In this document: positions 1 to 8,173 of the stretch, in pieces
Position numbering within the stretch: the stretch's first letter is position 1
Layout: the number at the start of each line of letters is the position of its first letter
Assembly (NCBI RefSeq): GCF_003063475.1
Contig: NZ_NESP01000001.1
Location: 1,736,001-1,800,000, forward strand
Direction: 5' to 3'
Source of the DNA: Limnohabitans curvus
GTDB taxonomy: Bacteria > Pseudomonadota > Gammaproteobacteria > Burkholderiales > Burkholderiaceae_C
Length of the DNA stretch: 64,000 nt
Program-made: the position numbers and the translations under genes
The notes under the pieces: model-generated
The model's input: only the letters and a program-made list of their open reading frames with translations
Databases searched by the model: none
Told to the model about the DNA's origin: nothing

Positions 1-654
1 TTGGGCAAGAAGGGCGAGTTCATCGAAGGCATGCGCGTGACCGACGCCGAAACCATGGAAGTGGTGGAGTGGGTGTTGGGTGGTGAAGTGCAGCAAGACA
101 TCGTGGGCCTCATCAACCAAGCGGGCGGCAAAGCCGTGGGCTTGACCGGCCGCGACGGCGCCATGATTCGCGCCAAGAAACTCACGGTGCACGACAGCAA
201 AGACCCCAGCAAAGAATACGACGTGGGACAGGTGGGCGACATCGTCAGCATCGACCCCAGCGTGGTGAAAGCCTTGCAAGACGATGCGTTCATTCCCGTG
301 GTGAGCCCCATTGGTTTTGGCGAAAACAACGAGAGCTACAACATCAACGCCGACGTGGTGGCGGCCAAGCTGGCCACGGTGCTGAGCGCTGAAAAACTGT
401 TGATGCTCACCAACATCCGCGGTGTGCTGGACAAAGCGGGCGAACTGCTGACCGAGCTGACACCCCGTCGCATTGACGAGCTGATCGCCGACGGCACCAT
501 CAGCGGCGGCATGATCCCTAAGATTGCGGGCGCCTTGGATGCCGCCAAGAGCGGCGTGAATGCGGTGCACATCATTGACGGCCGCGTGCCACACGCCATG
601 CTGCTGGAAGTCTTGACCGAGCAAGCGTTCGGCACCATGATCCGTTCGCACTAA
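1..654 (+). CDS. argB: Acetylglutamate kinase, 3' part
   Basis: This is the C-terminal 217 residues of N-acetyl-L-glutamate kinase, which phosphorylates N-acetylglutamate in the second step of arginine synthesis in the cytoplasm. The visible part begins with [14 protein letters not shown] and contains [27 protein letters not shown] and the C-terminal [18 protein letters not shown] segment, all typical of ArgB. Full-length ArgB is near 295-300 residues, so about 80 N-terminal residues lie outside the window. The TTG at position 1 is an internal codon, not a start. The stop is 15 bp before the slmA start, so the two genes are probably co-transcribed. The identification is firm. Confidence 0.95.
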   Translation: MGKKGEFIEGMRVTDAETMEVVEWVLGGEVQQDIVGLINQAGGKAVGLTGRDGAMIRAKKLTVHDSKDPSKEYDVGQVGDIVSIDPSVVKALQDDAFIPVVSPIGFGENNESYNINADVVAAKLATVLSAEKLLMLTNIRGVLDKAGELLTELTPRRIDELIADGTISGGMIPKIAGALDAAKSGVNAVHIIDGRVPHAMLLEVLTEQAFGTMIRSH

Positions 655-669
655 CTTCACTTGCACGCC

Positions 670-1308
670 ATGTCTGACAACGCCTTGCCCGACGACGCAG
701 CTTCCGACCGCGAGGAGCCCAAGGTTCGCCAACGCATGAAGCCAGGCCAACGGCGTGAGCAAATTTTGCAAACGCTGGCGGGCATGCTGGAGCGGCCAGG
801 CACTGAGCGCATCACCACGGCGCTGCTGGCCGCCAAGCTGGAGGTGAGCGAGGCTGCGTTGTATCGCCACTTCGCCAGCAAGGCTCAGATGTTTGAAGGC
901 TTGATTGATTTCATCGAGCACAGCCTGTTCAGCCTGATCAACCAAATTGCCGAGCGCGAAGGCGATGGCGCACACAAGGCCGCCCGCATGGTGACGGTGC
1001 TGTTGCAGTTTGGCGAAAAAAACCCAGGCATGACCCGCGTGATGGTGGGTGATGCCTTGGTGTTTGAAAACGAGCGCTTGCACCAGCGCATGAACCAATT
1101 GTTTGAGCGCATTGAGTCGGCTCTGCGCCAAGTGCTGCGTGCCGCGGCAGAGGCCAACCAATCGGCCTCGCCCACCGCCGACGCGCAAGTGCGCGCTGCG
1201 GCGTTGCTGGCGTTCGCCTTGGGGCAGTTGCAGCGCTTTGCGCGCTCTGGATTTAAGCGTTCACCGATGGACCATTTGGATGCATCGCTGGCGTTGATGT
1301 GTCGTTGA
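670..1308 (+). CDS. slmA: Nucleoid occlusion factor SlmA (TetR family)
   Basis: SlmA is a TetR-fold DNA-binding protein that binds chromosomal sites and inhibits FtsZ polymerisation over the nucleoid. The 212-residue product has the N-terminal helix-turn-helix around residues 20-65 (GQRREQILQTLAGML, then ITTALLAAKLEVSEAALYRH) followed by a helical ligand/dimer domain. Its position just after argB is a common betaproteobacterial arrangement. An in-frame TTG lies 9 bp upstream at 661; I prefer the ATG at 670 because the protein then starts MSDNALPDD and the spacing from argB is more usual. A generic TetR regulator is the alternative, but the HTH sequence fits SlmA well. Confidence 0.85.
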   Translation: MSDNALPDDAASDREEPKVRQRMKPGQRREQILQTLAGMLERPGTERITTALLAAKLEVSEAALYRHFASKAQMFEGLIDFIEHSLFSLINQIAEREGDGAHKAARMVTVLLQFGEKNPGMTRVMVGDALVFENERLHQRMNQLFERIESALRQVLRAAAEANQSASPTADAQVRAAALLAFALGQLQRFARSGFKRSPMDHLDASLALMCR

Positions 1309-1330
1309 TTTAATTTTTGAAAGGCTATTC

Positions 1331-2194
1331 ATGAAACTCGTGCGTTACGGCAAACCCGGCAAAGAAAAACCAGGCCTCATTGATGCCGCAGGCAAGCTGC
1401 GCGACTTGAGCCAAGTCATCGCAGACGTGACGCCCGAGCAACTGAGTGACAAAGCCCTCGCCAAGTTGGCCAAGCTCAACACAGACAAGCTGCCCTTGGT
1501 CAAAGGCAAGCCCCGCATGGGCTGCCCAGTGGCGAACGTGGGCAAGTTTTTGGCCATTGGCCTGAACTACGCCGACCATGCTGCCGAAGCTGGCATGCCC
1601 ATCCCCAAAGAACCCATCGTGTTCACCAAGGCCATCAGCTGCATCCAAGGCCCGAATGACGATGTGATGTTGCCCAAAGGCTCGGTCAAATCTGACTGGG
1701 AAGTGGAGCTGGGAATCGTCATTGGCACCGAGGCACGCCATGTGTCGCAAAAGGCAGCGTTTGACTACGTGGCGGGCTATTGCCTGATCAACGACGTGAG
1801 CGAACGCGAATACCAACTCGAGCGCGGCGGCACATGGGACAAGGGCAAGGGTTGCGACACCTTCGGCCCCATCGGTCCTTGGCTGGTCACGCGTGACGAA
1901 GTGGCCAACCCACAAAAGCTCAACATGTGGCTAGACCTCAATGGTGTGCGCATGCAAACCGGCAACACCAAAACCATGATTTTTGGCGTGGCCAAAATCG
2001 TGAGCTACCTCAGCCAATTCGTGACGCTCAAACCTGGCGACGTGATTTGCACAGGCACCCCTCCCGGCGTGGGCATGGGGGTTAAGAAAGATGGCAAGCC
2101 AGCGCCTGTGTATTTGAAGCGCGGCGATGTGATGACCCTTGGTATCGAAGGCTTGGGCGAGCAGCACCAAAAAGTGGTGGCCTTCAAAGCATGA
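1331..2194 (+). CDS. Fumarylacetoacetate hydrolase family protein
   Basis: This 287-residue protein belongs to the FAH superfamily of metal-dependent C-C bond hydrolases, isomerases and decarboxylases. The C-terminal catalytic domain (about residues 70-285) has the DWEVELGIVIG metal-binding segment, YCLINDVSEREYQ, and the GDVICTGTPPGVGMG loop near residue 245. The short N-terminal domain starts MKLVRYGKPGKEKPGLID, as in the ureidoglycolate lyase / 2-hydroxyhepta-2,4-diene-1,7-dioate isomerase subgroup. The substrate cannot be told from sequence. Its stop overlaps the next start by 4 bp, so it is translationally coupled to the HAD-UbiA gene although no pathway link is obvious. An AAAGG ribosome-binding site precedes the ATG. 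Confidence 0.85.
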   Translation: MKLVRYGKPGKEKPGLIDAAGKLRDLSQVIADVTPEQLSDKALAKLAKLNTDKLPLVKGKPRMGCPVANVGKFLAIGLNYADHAAEAGMPIPKEPIVFTKAISCIQGPNDDVMLPKGSVKSDWEVELGIVIGTEARHVSQKAAFDYVAGYCLINDVSEREYQLERGGTWDKGKGCDTFGPIGPWLVTRDEVANPQKLNMWLDLNGVRMQTGNTKTMIFGVAKIVSYLSQFVTLKPGDVICTGTPPGVGMGVKKDGKPAPVYLKRGDVMTLGIEGLGEQHQKVVAFKA

Positions 2195-3645
2195 GCGGTA
2201 CGTTGCACGCGTTAAGTCGGCCGCTGGTGGTCGACCTAGATGGCACTCTGATTCGCACCGACTTGTTGGTGGAGAGTGCCAGCCAGTTTTTGATTCAGCA
2301 TCCGTTCCAGTGCTTCAAGCCTCTGCTGTGGCTTTTGCGCGGCAAGGCAGTGCTGAAAACCGAGCTGGCCCATCGCGTGCAACTGGATGCTTCGGCCCTG
2401 CCCTACAACCCCGACTTGTTAGATTGGCTGCGTGCGGAAAAGCAGAGTGGCCGCCGCTTGGTGTTGGCCACGGCCAGCCACCGCGTGTTGGCCGAACAAG
2501 TGGCGCAGCACCTGCATTTGTTTGACGAGGTGCTGGCCACAGAGGGTGATACCAACCTCAAGTCCACCGCCAAAGCAAACGCTTTGGTGGCGCGTTTTGG
2601 CGAATCTGGCTTTGATTACGTGGGCAACGACTGGCCCGACCTGCAGGTGTGGGCCAAAGCGCACACCGCCCATGTGGTGGATGCTTCGGCATCGCTGCTG
2701 AGCCGCGCGCAAGCACAAGGCCATGTGGGCCAAGTGTTTGACAGCGGTCTGCCGCCGTCTTGGCAGGCCATGCTCAAAGCCATGCGCTTGCACCAGTGGA
2801 TGAAAAACCTTTTGGTGTTTGTGCCGCTCATGGCGGCCCACCAATACGCAGATGCGCCACGCGATGTGTTGGCCCTGATGGCGTTTGTGGTGTTCAGCCT
2901 GACCGCATCGAGCGTGTATTTGTTGAATGACTTGGTCGACGTGCAAGATGACCGCCACCATCTGCGCAAGCGCCATCGTCCATTTGCCTCGGGGGCGTTG
3001 AACCTGGTCACAGGGTGGATGGCGTGGCCGTTGTTGCTGCTGGTCGCGGTGGTGTTGTCGGCGCTGTTCATGCCCGTGTTGTTCTCGGTTAGCTTGGGCG
3101 TTTACTTTGTGTTGACGGTGGCGTACTCGCTGCACCTCAAACAATTGGCTGTGGTCGATGTGTTGACCTTGGCGGCCCTTTACACCTTGCGCATCATTGC
3201 GGGGGCGGCAGCCATTGATGTGGCGGTGTCGTTTTGGCTGTTGCTGTTTTCGATGTTCATCTTCTTGAGCTTGGCGCTGATCAAACGTTACAGCGAACTC
3301 AAAGTGGCGCGCGAGGCGGGCAAGACAGGCGCTTTGCGTGGTCGCGGCTACGAGCCGGACGACTTAGAGCTGGTGTCTAGCTTGGGCGGCAGCGCAGGTT
3401 TTATTGCGGTGTTGGTGCTGGCGCTGTACATCCAAGATGGACAGGCCGCGCACTTGTATGCCACGCCGCAACTCATTTGGTTGGCTTGTCCGGTGATGCT
3501 GTTTTGGATTTCACGTGCCTGGCTCATTGCCCATCGTGGCCGCATGCATGACGACCCGATTGTGTTTGCCCTCAAAGACAAAGTCAGCTGGGGCGTGGGT
3601 GCGTTCATGGTGGCGGTGTTGGCCTTGGCGCGCGTGTTGTCATGA
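2191..3645 (+). CDS. HAD phosphatase-UbiA prenyltransferase fusion (DPPR synthase-like)
   Basis: The 484-residue product fuses two domains. Residues 10-190 are a HAD-type phosphatase with the nucleophile motif VDLDGTLIRTD and later GNDWPDL. Residues 195-484 are a polytopic UbiA prenyltransferase with the Mg-pyrophosphate motif NDLVDVQDDR near residue 246 and about seven to nine membrane helices. In mycobacteria the UbiA enzyme Rv3806c joins decaprenyl phosphate to phosphoribosyl pyrophosphate, and a separate phosphatase removes the 5-phosphate. The fused HAD domain could do that second step here. Immediate coupling (4-bp overlaps) to GtrA, DprE1-like and DprE2-like genes supports this role. 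The role is inferred; the two domains are seen directly. Confidence 0.82.
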   Translation: MSGTLHALSRPLVVDLDGTLIRTDLLVESASQFLIQHPFQCFKPLLWLLRGKAVLKTELAHRVQLDASALPYNPDLLDWLRAEKQSGRRLVLATASHRVLAEQVAQHLHLFDEVLATEGDTNLKSTAKANALVARFGESGFDYVGNDWPDLQVWAKAHTAHVVDASASLLSRAQAQGHVGQVFDSGLPPSWQAMLKAMRLHQWMKNLLVFVPLMAAHQYADAPRDVLALMAFVVFSLTASSVYLLNDLVDVQDDRHHLRKRHRPFASGALNLVTGWMAWPLLLLVAVVLSALFMPVLFSVSLGVYFVLTVAYSLHLKQLAVVDVLTLAALYTLRIIAGAAAIDVAVSFWLLLFSMFIFLSLALIKRYSELKVAREAGKTGALRGRGYEPDDLELVSSLGGSAGFIAVLVLALYIQDGQAAHLYATPQLIWLACPVMLFWISRAWLIAHRGRMHDDPIVFALKDKVSWGVGAFMVAVLALARVLS

Positions 3646-4055
3646 AAACGGCTGCGCGCATCGCGCTGGTGTACGCACTGGTGTCAGCTTTTGCCACGGT
3701 GGCCAACATTGGCACGCAAGCCGCATCCATGTGGGTGTACAGCGGTGCGTATGCCATTGAGCTGTCGGTGTTGGCGGGGACGGCCATGGGGTTTCCCATC
3801 AAATACGTGCTTGAGAAAAAACACGTGTTCGACTTCAAGGCCGACAACCTTGGCCATGACACCCGCTTGTTCATCCTTTACGGTTTCATGGGCGTGTTCA
3901 CCACGGCCATTTTCTGGGGCATCGAGTTTGCGTTTCATCACCTCTTTGGCACAGACGCCATGCGCTATTTGGGTGGTGCGATTGGCTTGACCTTGGGGTC
4001 GTACATCAAGTACCACCTCGACAAGCGCTTTGTGTTCAAGCAGGCGTTGGCATGA
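3642..4055 (+). CDS. GtrA family membrane protein
   Basis: A 137-residue protein with four predicted membrane helices typical of GtrA/DPMS3 proteins. It carries the family signature near residues 50-65 (GFPIKYVLEKKHVFDF) and ends LGSYIKYHLDKRFVF. GtrA proteins are thought to flip or present polyprenyl-phosphate-linked sugars across the inner membrane. The mycobacterial member Rv3789 sits beside dprE1 and dprE2, and here the gene lies between the UbiA fusion and the DprE1-like gene with 4-bp overlaps on both sides. I infer a role in translocating or organising polyprenyl-phosphate arabinose synthesis. Confidence 0.85.
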   Translation: MKTAARIALVYALVSAFATVANIGTQAASMWVYSGAYAIELSVLAGTAMGFPIKYVLEKKHVFDFKADNLGHDTRLFILYGFMGVFTTAIFWGIEFAFHHLFGTDAMRYLGGAIGLTLGSYIKYHLDKRFVFKQALA

Positions 4056-5392
4056 AGCCCGTCAGCGCCTGGGGCCGTTTGTCGAACGACTTGCACGATG
4101 TGCACGTGCTGACCGACCGCGCGCATGTGGCTCCCGTGTTGGCCGCGCATCGGCCTGGTTTGGCCTTTGGCAATGGCCGCAGTTATGGCGATGTCTGCCT
4201 GAATCCCCATGGCCACTTGTGGCACACCACAGGGCTGAATAAATTCATGGCGTTTGACGACGCCACGGGCCGTTTGGTGTGCGAAGCGGGTGTGTTGCTG
4301 CGCGACATTCAACGCCTGTTTGTGCCACGCGGTTGGATGCTGCCCGTCACACCTGGCACGCAACTCATCACGGTTGGTGGTGCGATTGCGAATGATGTGC
4401 ATGGCAAGAATCACCACGCGGTTGGGTCGTTTGGAGACCATGTGTTGGGCGTGTCTTTGGCGCGCACCACGGGCGAGGTGTTGTCGCTGGATTGGACCCA
4501 GACGCCCGCGTTGATGAGCGCCACGCTCGGGGGCTTGGGGCTCACCGGGGTGATCGTCACGGCAGAGCTGCAGTTGCGTCGTGTGGGCAGCCCATGGCTG
4601 CGCACCGAAACCTTGCCTTACCAAGGCTTGACCGAGTTCTTTGAATTGGCCGATGCGTCGGAGCACGATTGGGAGCACACGGTTTCGTGGATTGATTGTT
4701 TGGCTGGGCAAACCGCACGGGGCATTTTCATGCGTGCCAACCCCATGAGCGCGCCACAAGCGGCAGCGATGCCGTCACTCAAGGCGGTGCTGGCCGCACA
4801 TCAACAGAAAACACAAAGCCAACCCTTGCGCATGCCGTTTGTGCCGCCGCTGTCGTTGGTGAATGGCTTGTCACTCAAACCGTTCAACATGGCTTACTAC
4901 GAGCTGCAAAAACTCAAAAGTGGTTTTGACGTGGCGCACTATGAGCCCTTTTCGTATCCGCTGGACAACTTGCAGGACTGGAACCGCATGTATGGCCCGC
5001 GTGGGTTTTACCAATACCAAAGTGTGGTGCCTCGCGAGGGCGGGCAGCTTGCTGTGCAGGCCATGCTCGATGCCATTGCTGCGTCTGGCGAGGGGTCTTT
5101 CTTGGCCGTGCTCAAAACCTTTGGCAACCGAGAAGCCAAAGGCATGTTGAGTTTTCCAGAGCCTGGCGTGACGTTGGCGCTGGACTTTCCCAACCGCGGC
5201 CAGCGCACCTTGCAATTGATGGATCGACTCGATGCCATCGTGCGCGAGGCGAAAGGCCGCTTGTACATGGCCAAAGATGCGCGCATGCCGCGCGATTTGT
5301 TTGAAGCCGGTTATCCGCGCTTGTCTGAATTTGCGGCGCACCGTGACGCGGGCATTAGCTCTGCCATGTCGCGCCGTTTGATGGGAGTTTAA
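4052..5392 (+). CDS. FAD-dependent oxidase, DprE1-like
   Basis: A 446-residue FAD-binding oxidoreductase of the vanillyl-alcohol oxidase fold. The N-terminal FAD domain (residues 20-180) contains GNGRSYGDVCLN and TVGGAIANDVHGKNHH; the HGKNHH stretch is characteristic of DprE1 and its relatives. The C-terminal D-arabinono-lactone-oxidase-like cap follows. DprE1 oxidises decaprenylphosphoryl-ribose to the 2-keto intermediate. Being directly upstream of a DprE2-like SDR and downstream of GtrA and a UbiA fusion makes this the most probable function. It starts with ATG overlapping the GtrA stop. The lipid carrier in a Gram-negative host would more likely be undecaprenyl or octaprenyl phosphate; that is inference. 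Confidence 0.83.
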   Translation: MKPVSAWGRLSNDLHDVHVLTDRAHVAPVLAAHRPGLAFGNGRSYGDVCLNPHGHLWHTTGLNKFMAFDDATGRLVCEAGVLLRDIQRLFVPRGWMLPVTPGTQLITVGGAIANDVHGKNHHAVGSFGDHVLGVSLARTTGEVLSLDWTQTPALMSATLGGLGLTGVIVTAELQLRRVGSPWLRTETLPYQGLTEFFELADASEHDWEHTVSWIDCLAGQTARGIFMRANPMSAPQAAAMPSLKAVLAAHQQKTQSQPLRMPFVPPLSLVNGLSLKPFNMAYYELQKLKSGFDVAHYEPFSYPLDNLQDWNRMYGPRGFYQYQSVVPREGGQLAVQAMLDAIAASGEGSFLAVLKTFGNREAKGMLSFPEPGVTLALDFPNRGQRTLQLMDRLDAIVREAKGRLYMAKDARMPRDLFEAGYPRLSEFAAHRDAGISSAMSRRLMGV

Positions 5393-5394
5393 GA

Positions 5395-6138
5395 ATGCAA
5401 CACATCGTCATCATTGGCGCCACGTCGGCCATGGCCGAACACTGCGCACGTCTGTGGGTGCAAGCCGCCCCTGTGCGCCTGACCCTCGTGGGCCGCGACG
5501 AAGCGCGCACCCGCCGAGTGGCCGACGACCTGCGCGTGCGCAGCCCACAGTCCGATGTGCACGTGATGACGTCTGATTTTGTCGATGCGGCAGCCATTCA
5601 GCGCACCGTGAGCCACATCGTCAACCAAGCCGCCGTGGACGTGGTGTTGATCGCCCATGGCGTGTTGTCAGGCCAAGGCACTTGCCAAGATGATCTGCTG
5701 GCTTGCGATGCAGCCTTGCAAGTCAACGGCGTGTCACCCGTGTTGTTTGCCGAAGCCTTTGCCAAGCCCATGGTGGCCACCAACCACGGCACGATTGCCA
5801 TCATTGGTTCGGTGGCGGGTGACCGTGGTCGTAAAACCAACTATGTGTACGGCGCCGCCAAAGGCTTGGTGTCGCGTTACGCGCAGGGCATGCAGCACCG
5901 TTTGGCGCAGACGAATGTCAAAGTTGTGCTGATCAAGCCGGGCCCGACAGACACGCCCATGACCAGCGACCTCAAAGCCAAGGGGCAAAAAATGGCTTCG
6001 GTGGAGGTGGTTGCGCAAGACATCGTCAAGGGCATCGCTTCTGGTAAGCCGGTGGTTTACACGCCGGGCATTTGGCAGGTCATCATGTTGGTGGTGATGC
6101 ACTTGCCACGGTTTGTGTTTAACAAGCTCAATATTTAG
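5395..6138 (+). CDS. Short-chain dehydrogenase, DprE2-like
   Basis: A 247-residue Rossmann-fold SDR with the N-terminal cofactor motif IIGATSAMAE (residues 5-14), an active-site Ser in IIGSVAGDRG and the catalytic pair YGAAK near residue 156. A hydrophobic C-terminal stretch (VIMLVVMHLPRFVF) could associate with the membrane, as in DprE2. DprE2 reduces the keto intermediate made by DprE1 to decaprenylphosphoryl-arabinose. The gene starts two bases after the DprE1-like stop and ends the operon. The downstream region contains two large hairpins rather than an ordinary short terminator. Confidence 0.82.
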   Translation: MQHIVIIGATSAMAEHCARLWVQAAPVRLTLVGRDEARTRRVADDLRVRSPQSDVHVMTSDFVDAAAIQRTVSHIVNQAAVDVVLIAHGVLSGQGTCQDDLLACDAALQVNGVSPVLFAEAFAKPMVATNHGTIAIIGSVAGDRGRKTNYVYGAAKGLVSRYAQGMQHRLAQTNVKVVLIKPGPTDTPMTSDLKAKGQKMASVEVVAQDIVKGIASGKPVVYTPGIWQVIMLVVMHLPRFVFNKLNI

Positions 6139-6177
6139 CTGTCGACATTTGTCGCTGACTTTTTCTTTGGCACGGGC

Positions 6178-6259
6178 GCGTTGCGAGCATAGGGTGCGGC
6201 GGCTTCCTCATGCTGGGGTACCAGAAATCGTCAGCCGCCACACCCTATGCTCGCAACGC
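6178..6259. repeat. Long hairpin 1 (27-bp stem, 28-nt loop)
   Basis: Arms 6178-6204 and 6233-6259 are reverse complements with one mismatch (26 of 27), starting GCGTTGCGAGCATAGGGTG. The 28-nt loop is 6205-6232. The loop, with one flanking base on each side (6204-6233), is itself the reverse complement of 6404-6433 in hairpin 2, with one mismatch in 30. This is a direct reading of the sequence. There is no U tract after the stem on either strand, so it is not a classical intrinsic terminator. Confidence 0.9.
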
Positions 6260-6379
6260 TTTGGGTGCTTGCTACAACAGCTATGGCCCGCCCCAGAGCT
6301 GCATCGCGTGTCATGCCATTCCATCAGTAACAACTGTGCATGCGTGAAACTAGACAAGCGAAGCAACGTCGGACGCAGA

Positions 6380-6457
6380 CTTCGGGGAGGGGCTGAGGGC
6401 AGGTGACGATTTCTGGTACTCCAGCATGAGGAACCTGCCCTCAGCCCCTCTCCGAAG
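6380..6457. repeat. Long hairpin 2 (25-bp stem, 28-nt loop)
   Basis: Arms 6380-6404 and 6433-6457 are reverse complements with one mismatch in 25 (arm begins CTTCGGGGAGGGGCTGAGGG). The loop 6405-6432 has exactly the same length as the loop of hairpin 1 and is its reverse complement. The stems of the two hairpins are unrelated to each other. The pair could form two separate hairpins, a loop-loop duplex, or a long-range duplex across the loops. Confidence 0.9.
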
Positions 6458-6499
6458 CGAGCTCAGAAAAAACAGAGCTCAACAAAAAAGCGCAAGGAT

Positions 6500-7420
6500 T
6501 TAAAGCGACACCACCTGCATCCCAGGCAACGAAGCCATAGGAAACTCTTCATGGTCAAACGCCTTGTCGCCATCTTCCGAAGCCACCCCCGTGGTCACCA
6601 ACGATTTGAAATCAAACTTGGTGTGGTCCATCAAATGCGAAGGCACCACGTTTTGCATGGCTGCAAACATGTTCTCAATGCGGCCTGGAAACTTCTTCTC
6701 CCACTCTCGCAGCATCTCGCCCACCACTTGACGCTGCAAGCCGTCTTGGCTACCGCATAAGGTGCAAGGAATGATGGGGAATTGGCGCACTTTGGACCAA
6801 CGCTCTAAGTCTTTCTCGGCCACGTAGGCCAAGGGGCGAATGACCATGTGGTCGCCGCCGTCGCTCACCAGTTTTGGGGGCATGGCTTTGAGCTTGCCGC
6901 CGAAAAACATGTTCAAGAAGAAGGTTTGCAAGATGTCGTCGCGGTGGTGGCCCAACGCGATTTTGTTGCAACCCAACTCGCCCGCCACACGGTACAAAAT
7001 GCCGCGACGCAAGCGCGAGCACAGGCTGCACATGGTTTTGCCTTCGGCAATTTTGTCTTTGACGATGGAGTACGTGTCTTGCGTTTCGATGCGGAACTTC
7101 ACACCCACTTGAGCCAAATACTTGGGCAACACATCGGCAGGGAAGCCGGGTTGCTTTTGGTCGAGGTTGACCGCAATCAATTCAAAGCTGATGGGCGCGC
7201 GCTTCTGCATCATCAGCAAGATGTCGAGCATGGCGTAGCTGTCTTTGCCACCCGACATGCAGACCATGATCTTGTCGCCTTCTTCGATCATGTTGTAGTC
7301 CACGATGGCTTGGCCGACTTGGCGGCACAGGCGTTTTTCGAGCTTGTGGTTTTCGTGCTCGATTTTGATTTGCTTGGGGTCTTTGTTGAGGTCTTTTTCA
7401 GCGGTCGTCATAGTCACCAT
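6500..7420 (-). CDS. ttcA: tRNA 2-thiocytidine synthetase TtcA
   Basis: TtcA thiolates cytidine 32 in certain tRNAs using ATP and an iron-sulfur cluster. The 306-residue product has the PP-loop motif SGGKDS (near residue 55), two conserved cysteines in [10 protein letters not shown] (near 130) and a third cysteine region [11 protein letters not shown] (near 220). Length fits the family. Translation can start at 7420 or at an ATG three codons in (7411); the first overlaps the upstream folB stop. It is the last gene of the minus-strand group SDR-folB-folB-ttcA, all overlapping or nearly so, which suggests a single transcript. Confidence 0.95.
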   Translation of the reverse strand: MVTMTTAEKDLNKDPKQIKIEHENHKLEKRLCRQVGQAIVDYNMIEEGDKIMVCMSGGKDSYAMLDILLMMQKRAPISFELIAVNLDQKQPGFPADVLPKYLAQVGVKFRIETQDTYSIVKDKIAEGKTMCSLCSRLRRGILYRVAGELGCNKIALGHHRDDILQTFFLNMFFGGKLKAMPPKLVSDGGDHMVIRPLAYVAEKDLERWSKVRQFPIIPCTLCGSQDGLQRQVVGEMLREWEKKFPGRIENMFAAMQNVVPSHLMDHTKFDFKSLVTTGVASEDGDKAFDHEEFPMASLPGMQVVSL

Positions 7421-7782
7421 TGTCCTGTTTCCATGCGAATGGCCACTTCGCAGTCTTCAAAAATTTCGAGCTTGGCGATTTTTACGCGCACGCCCAGCAC
7501 GCCCGGCAGTTGCATGAGGCGGTGGGCGAGTTTGCCGATCAGCGTTTCGAGCAAGTTGACGTGCTCAGCCGTGCATTCGGTGATGATGATTTGGCGCACC
7601 TTGCGGTAGTCCAACACATGGCAAATGTCATCGTCGTGCGGCAGCAGGGGTTGTGTGCCAAGGTTCAACTCAGCGTCGACCTGAATGGGCTGCGGATCAA
7701 TTTTCTCGTGCTCCAAGATGCCCAAGTTCGCATCAAAGCGCAAGCCGGTGAGGTTCAAAATTTGTGTGCCTTTGCTCGCCAT
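7414..7782 (-). CDS. Dihydroneopterin aldolase family protein (second copy)
   Basis: A 122-residue FolB-fold protein (start [16 protein letters not shown]). It contains the family core with [10 protein letters not shown] and [15 protein letters not shown], and [10 protein letters not shown] near the C-terminus. It follows another folB-like gene by one base. The two paralogues are clearly different in sequence. One may supply dihydroneopterin aldolase activity for folate synthesis and the other a related epimerase or tetrahydromonapterin function; sequence alone does not decide. I moved the start to the ATG at 7782 because the upstream extension (MWKCSAPNQECCD) lies inside the neighbouring gene. 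Confidence 0.8.
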   Translation of the reverse strand: MASKGTQILNLTGLRFDANLGILEHEKIDPQPIQVDAELNLGTQPLLPHDDDICHVLDYRKVRQIIITECTAEHVNLLETLIGKLAHRLMQLPGVLGVRVKIAKLEIFEDCEVAIRMETGQW

Positions 7783-7783
7783 G

Positions 7784-8173
7784 TCACAGCACTCCTGGTT
7801 TGGCGCGGAACACTTCCACACCTACCGCTTCGCAGTCGGGGTAGACGTCGGGCTTGCGGGTGGACACGCGCGCAGCCATCACGCCGGTGTGTTCGAGCAA
7901 GTGCGTGAGGATGTCGTCACACAAGGTTTCTTGCAGGTTGATGTGGCCTTGTGCAATGCGGGTGTGCACCACGGCGCGCACGAAGTCGTAGTCCACCACT
8001 TCGTCGATGCGATCGTCTTTGGGGCTGGTGCCCGCGAATGACACGTACAAATCCACATCAATGACGATGCGCTGTGCGGCTTGAAGTTCGTGGTCGTGAA
8101 TGCCAATATTGGCTTGCACGGTGAGGCCGCGCAAAAACAAGCGGCGGCAGTTCAGTAAAAGTTGGTCGTTCAT
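7784..8173 (-). CDS. folB: Dihydroneopterin aldolase
   Basis: A 129-residue FolB protein. It starts MNDQLLLNCRRLFLRGLTVQANIGIHDHE, where the GIHDHE segment matches the canonical GI-x-E/H beginning of dihydroneopterin aldolases, and contains VVDYDFVRAVV and INLQETLCDDILTHLL. The enzyme cleaves dihydroneopterin to hydroxymethyl-dihydropterin and glycolaldehyde. Its start overlaps the stop of the upstream SDR, and a second FolB-like gene follows after one base. Of the two copies this one looks closer to classical FolB, but the symbol is assigned with caution. Confidence 0.78.
   Translation of the reverse strand: MNDQLLLNCRRLFLRGLTVQANIGIHDHELQAAQRIVIDVDLYVSFAGTSPKDDRIDEVVDYDFVRAVVHTRIAQGHINLQETLCDDILTHLLEHTGVMAARVSTRKPDVYPDCEAVGVEVFRAKPGVL

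Larger units (their letters stand above)
6139..6499. other. Non-coding region between convergent operons with two giant hairpins
   Basis: This 361-bp gap separates the arabinose-type operon (+) from ttcA (-). I see no credible gene in it. Two long inverted repeats fill much of it; they are listed separately at 6178-6259 and 6380-6457. The 120 bp between them (6260-6379) shows no recognisable feature. No simple hairpin with a U tract was found for either flanking gene. Confidence 0.7.

Noticed and set aside
6178..6259. Ordinary Rho-independent terminator
   Set aside because: The stem is far longer than needed, the loop is 28 nt and no U tract follows on either strand.
6178..6457. CRISPR array or integron attC site
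   Set aside because: There are no regularly spaced direct repeats, and attC sites have short imperfect arms with extrahelical bases, not 25-27-bp near-perfect stems.
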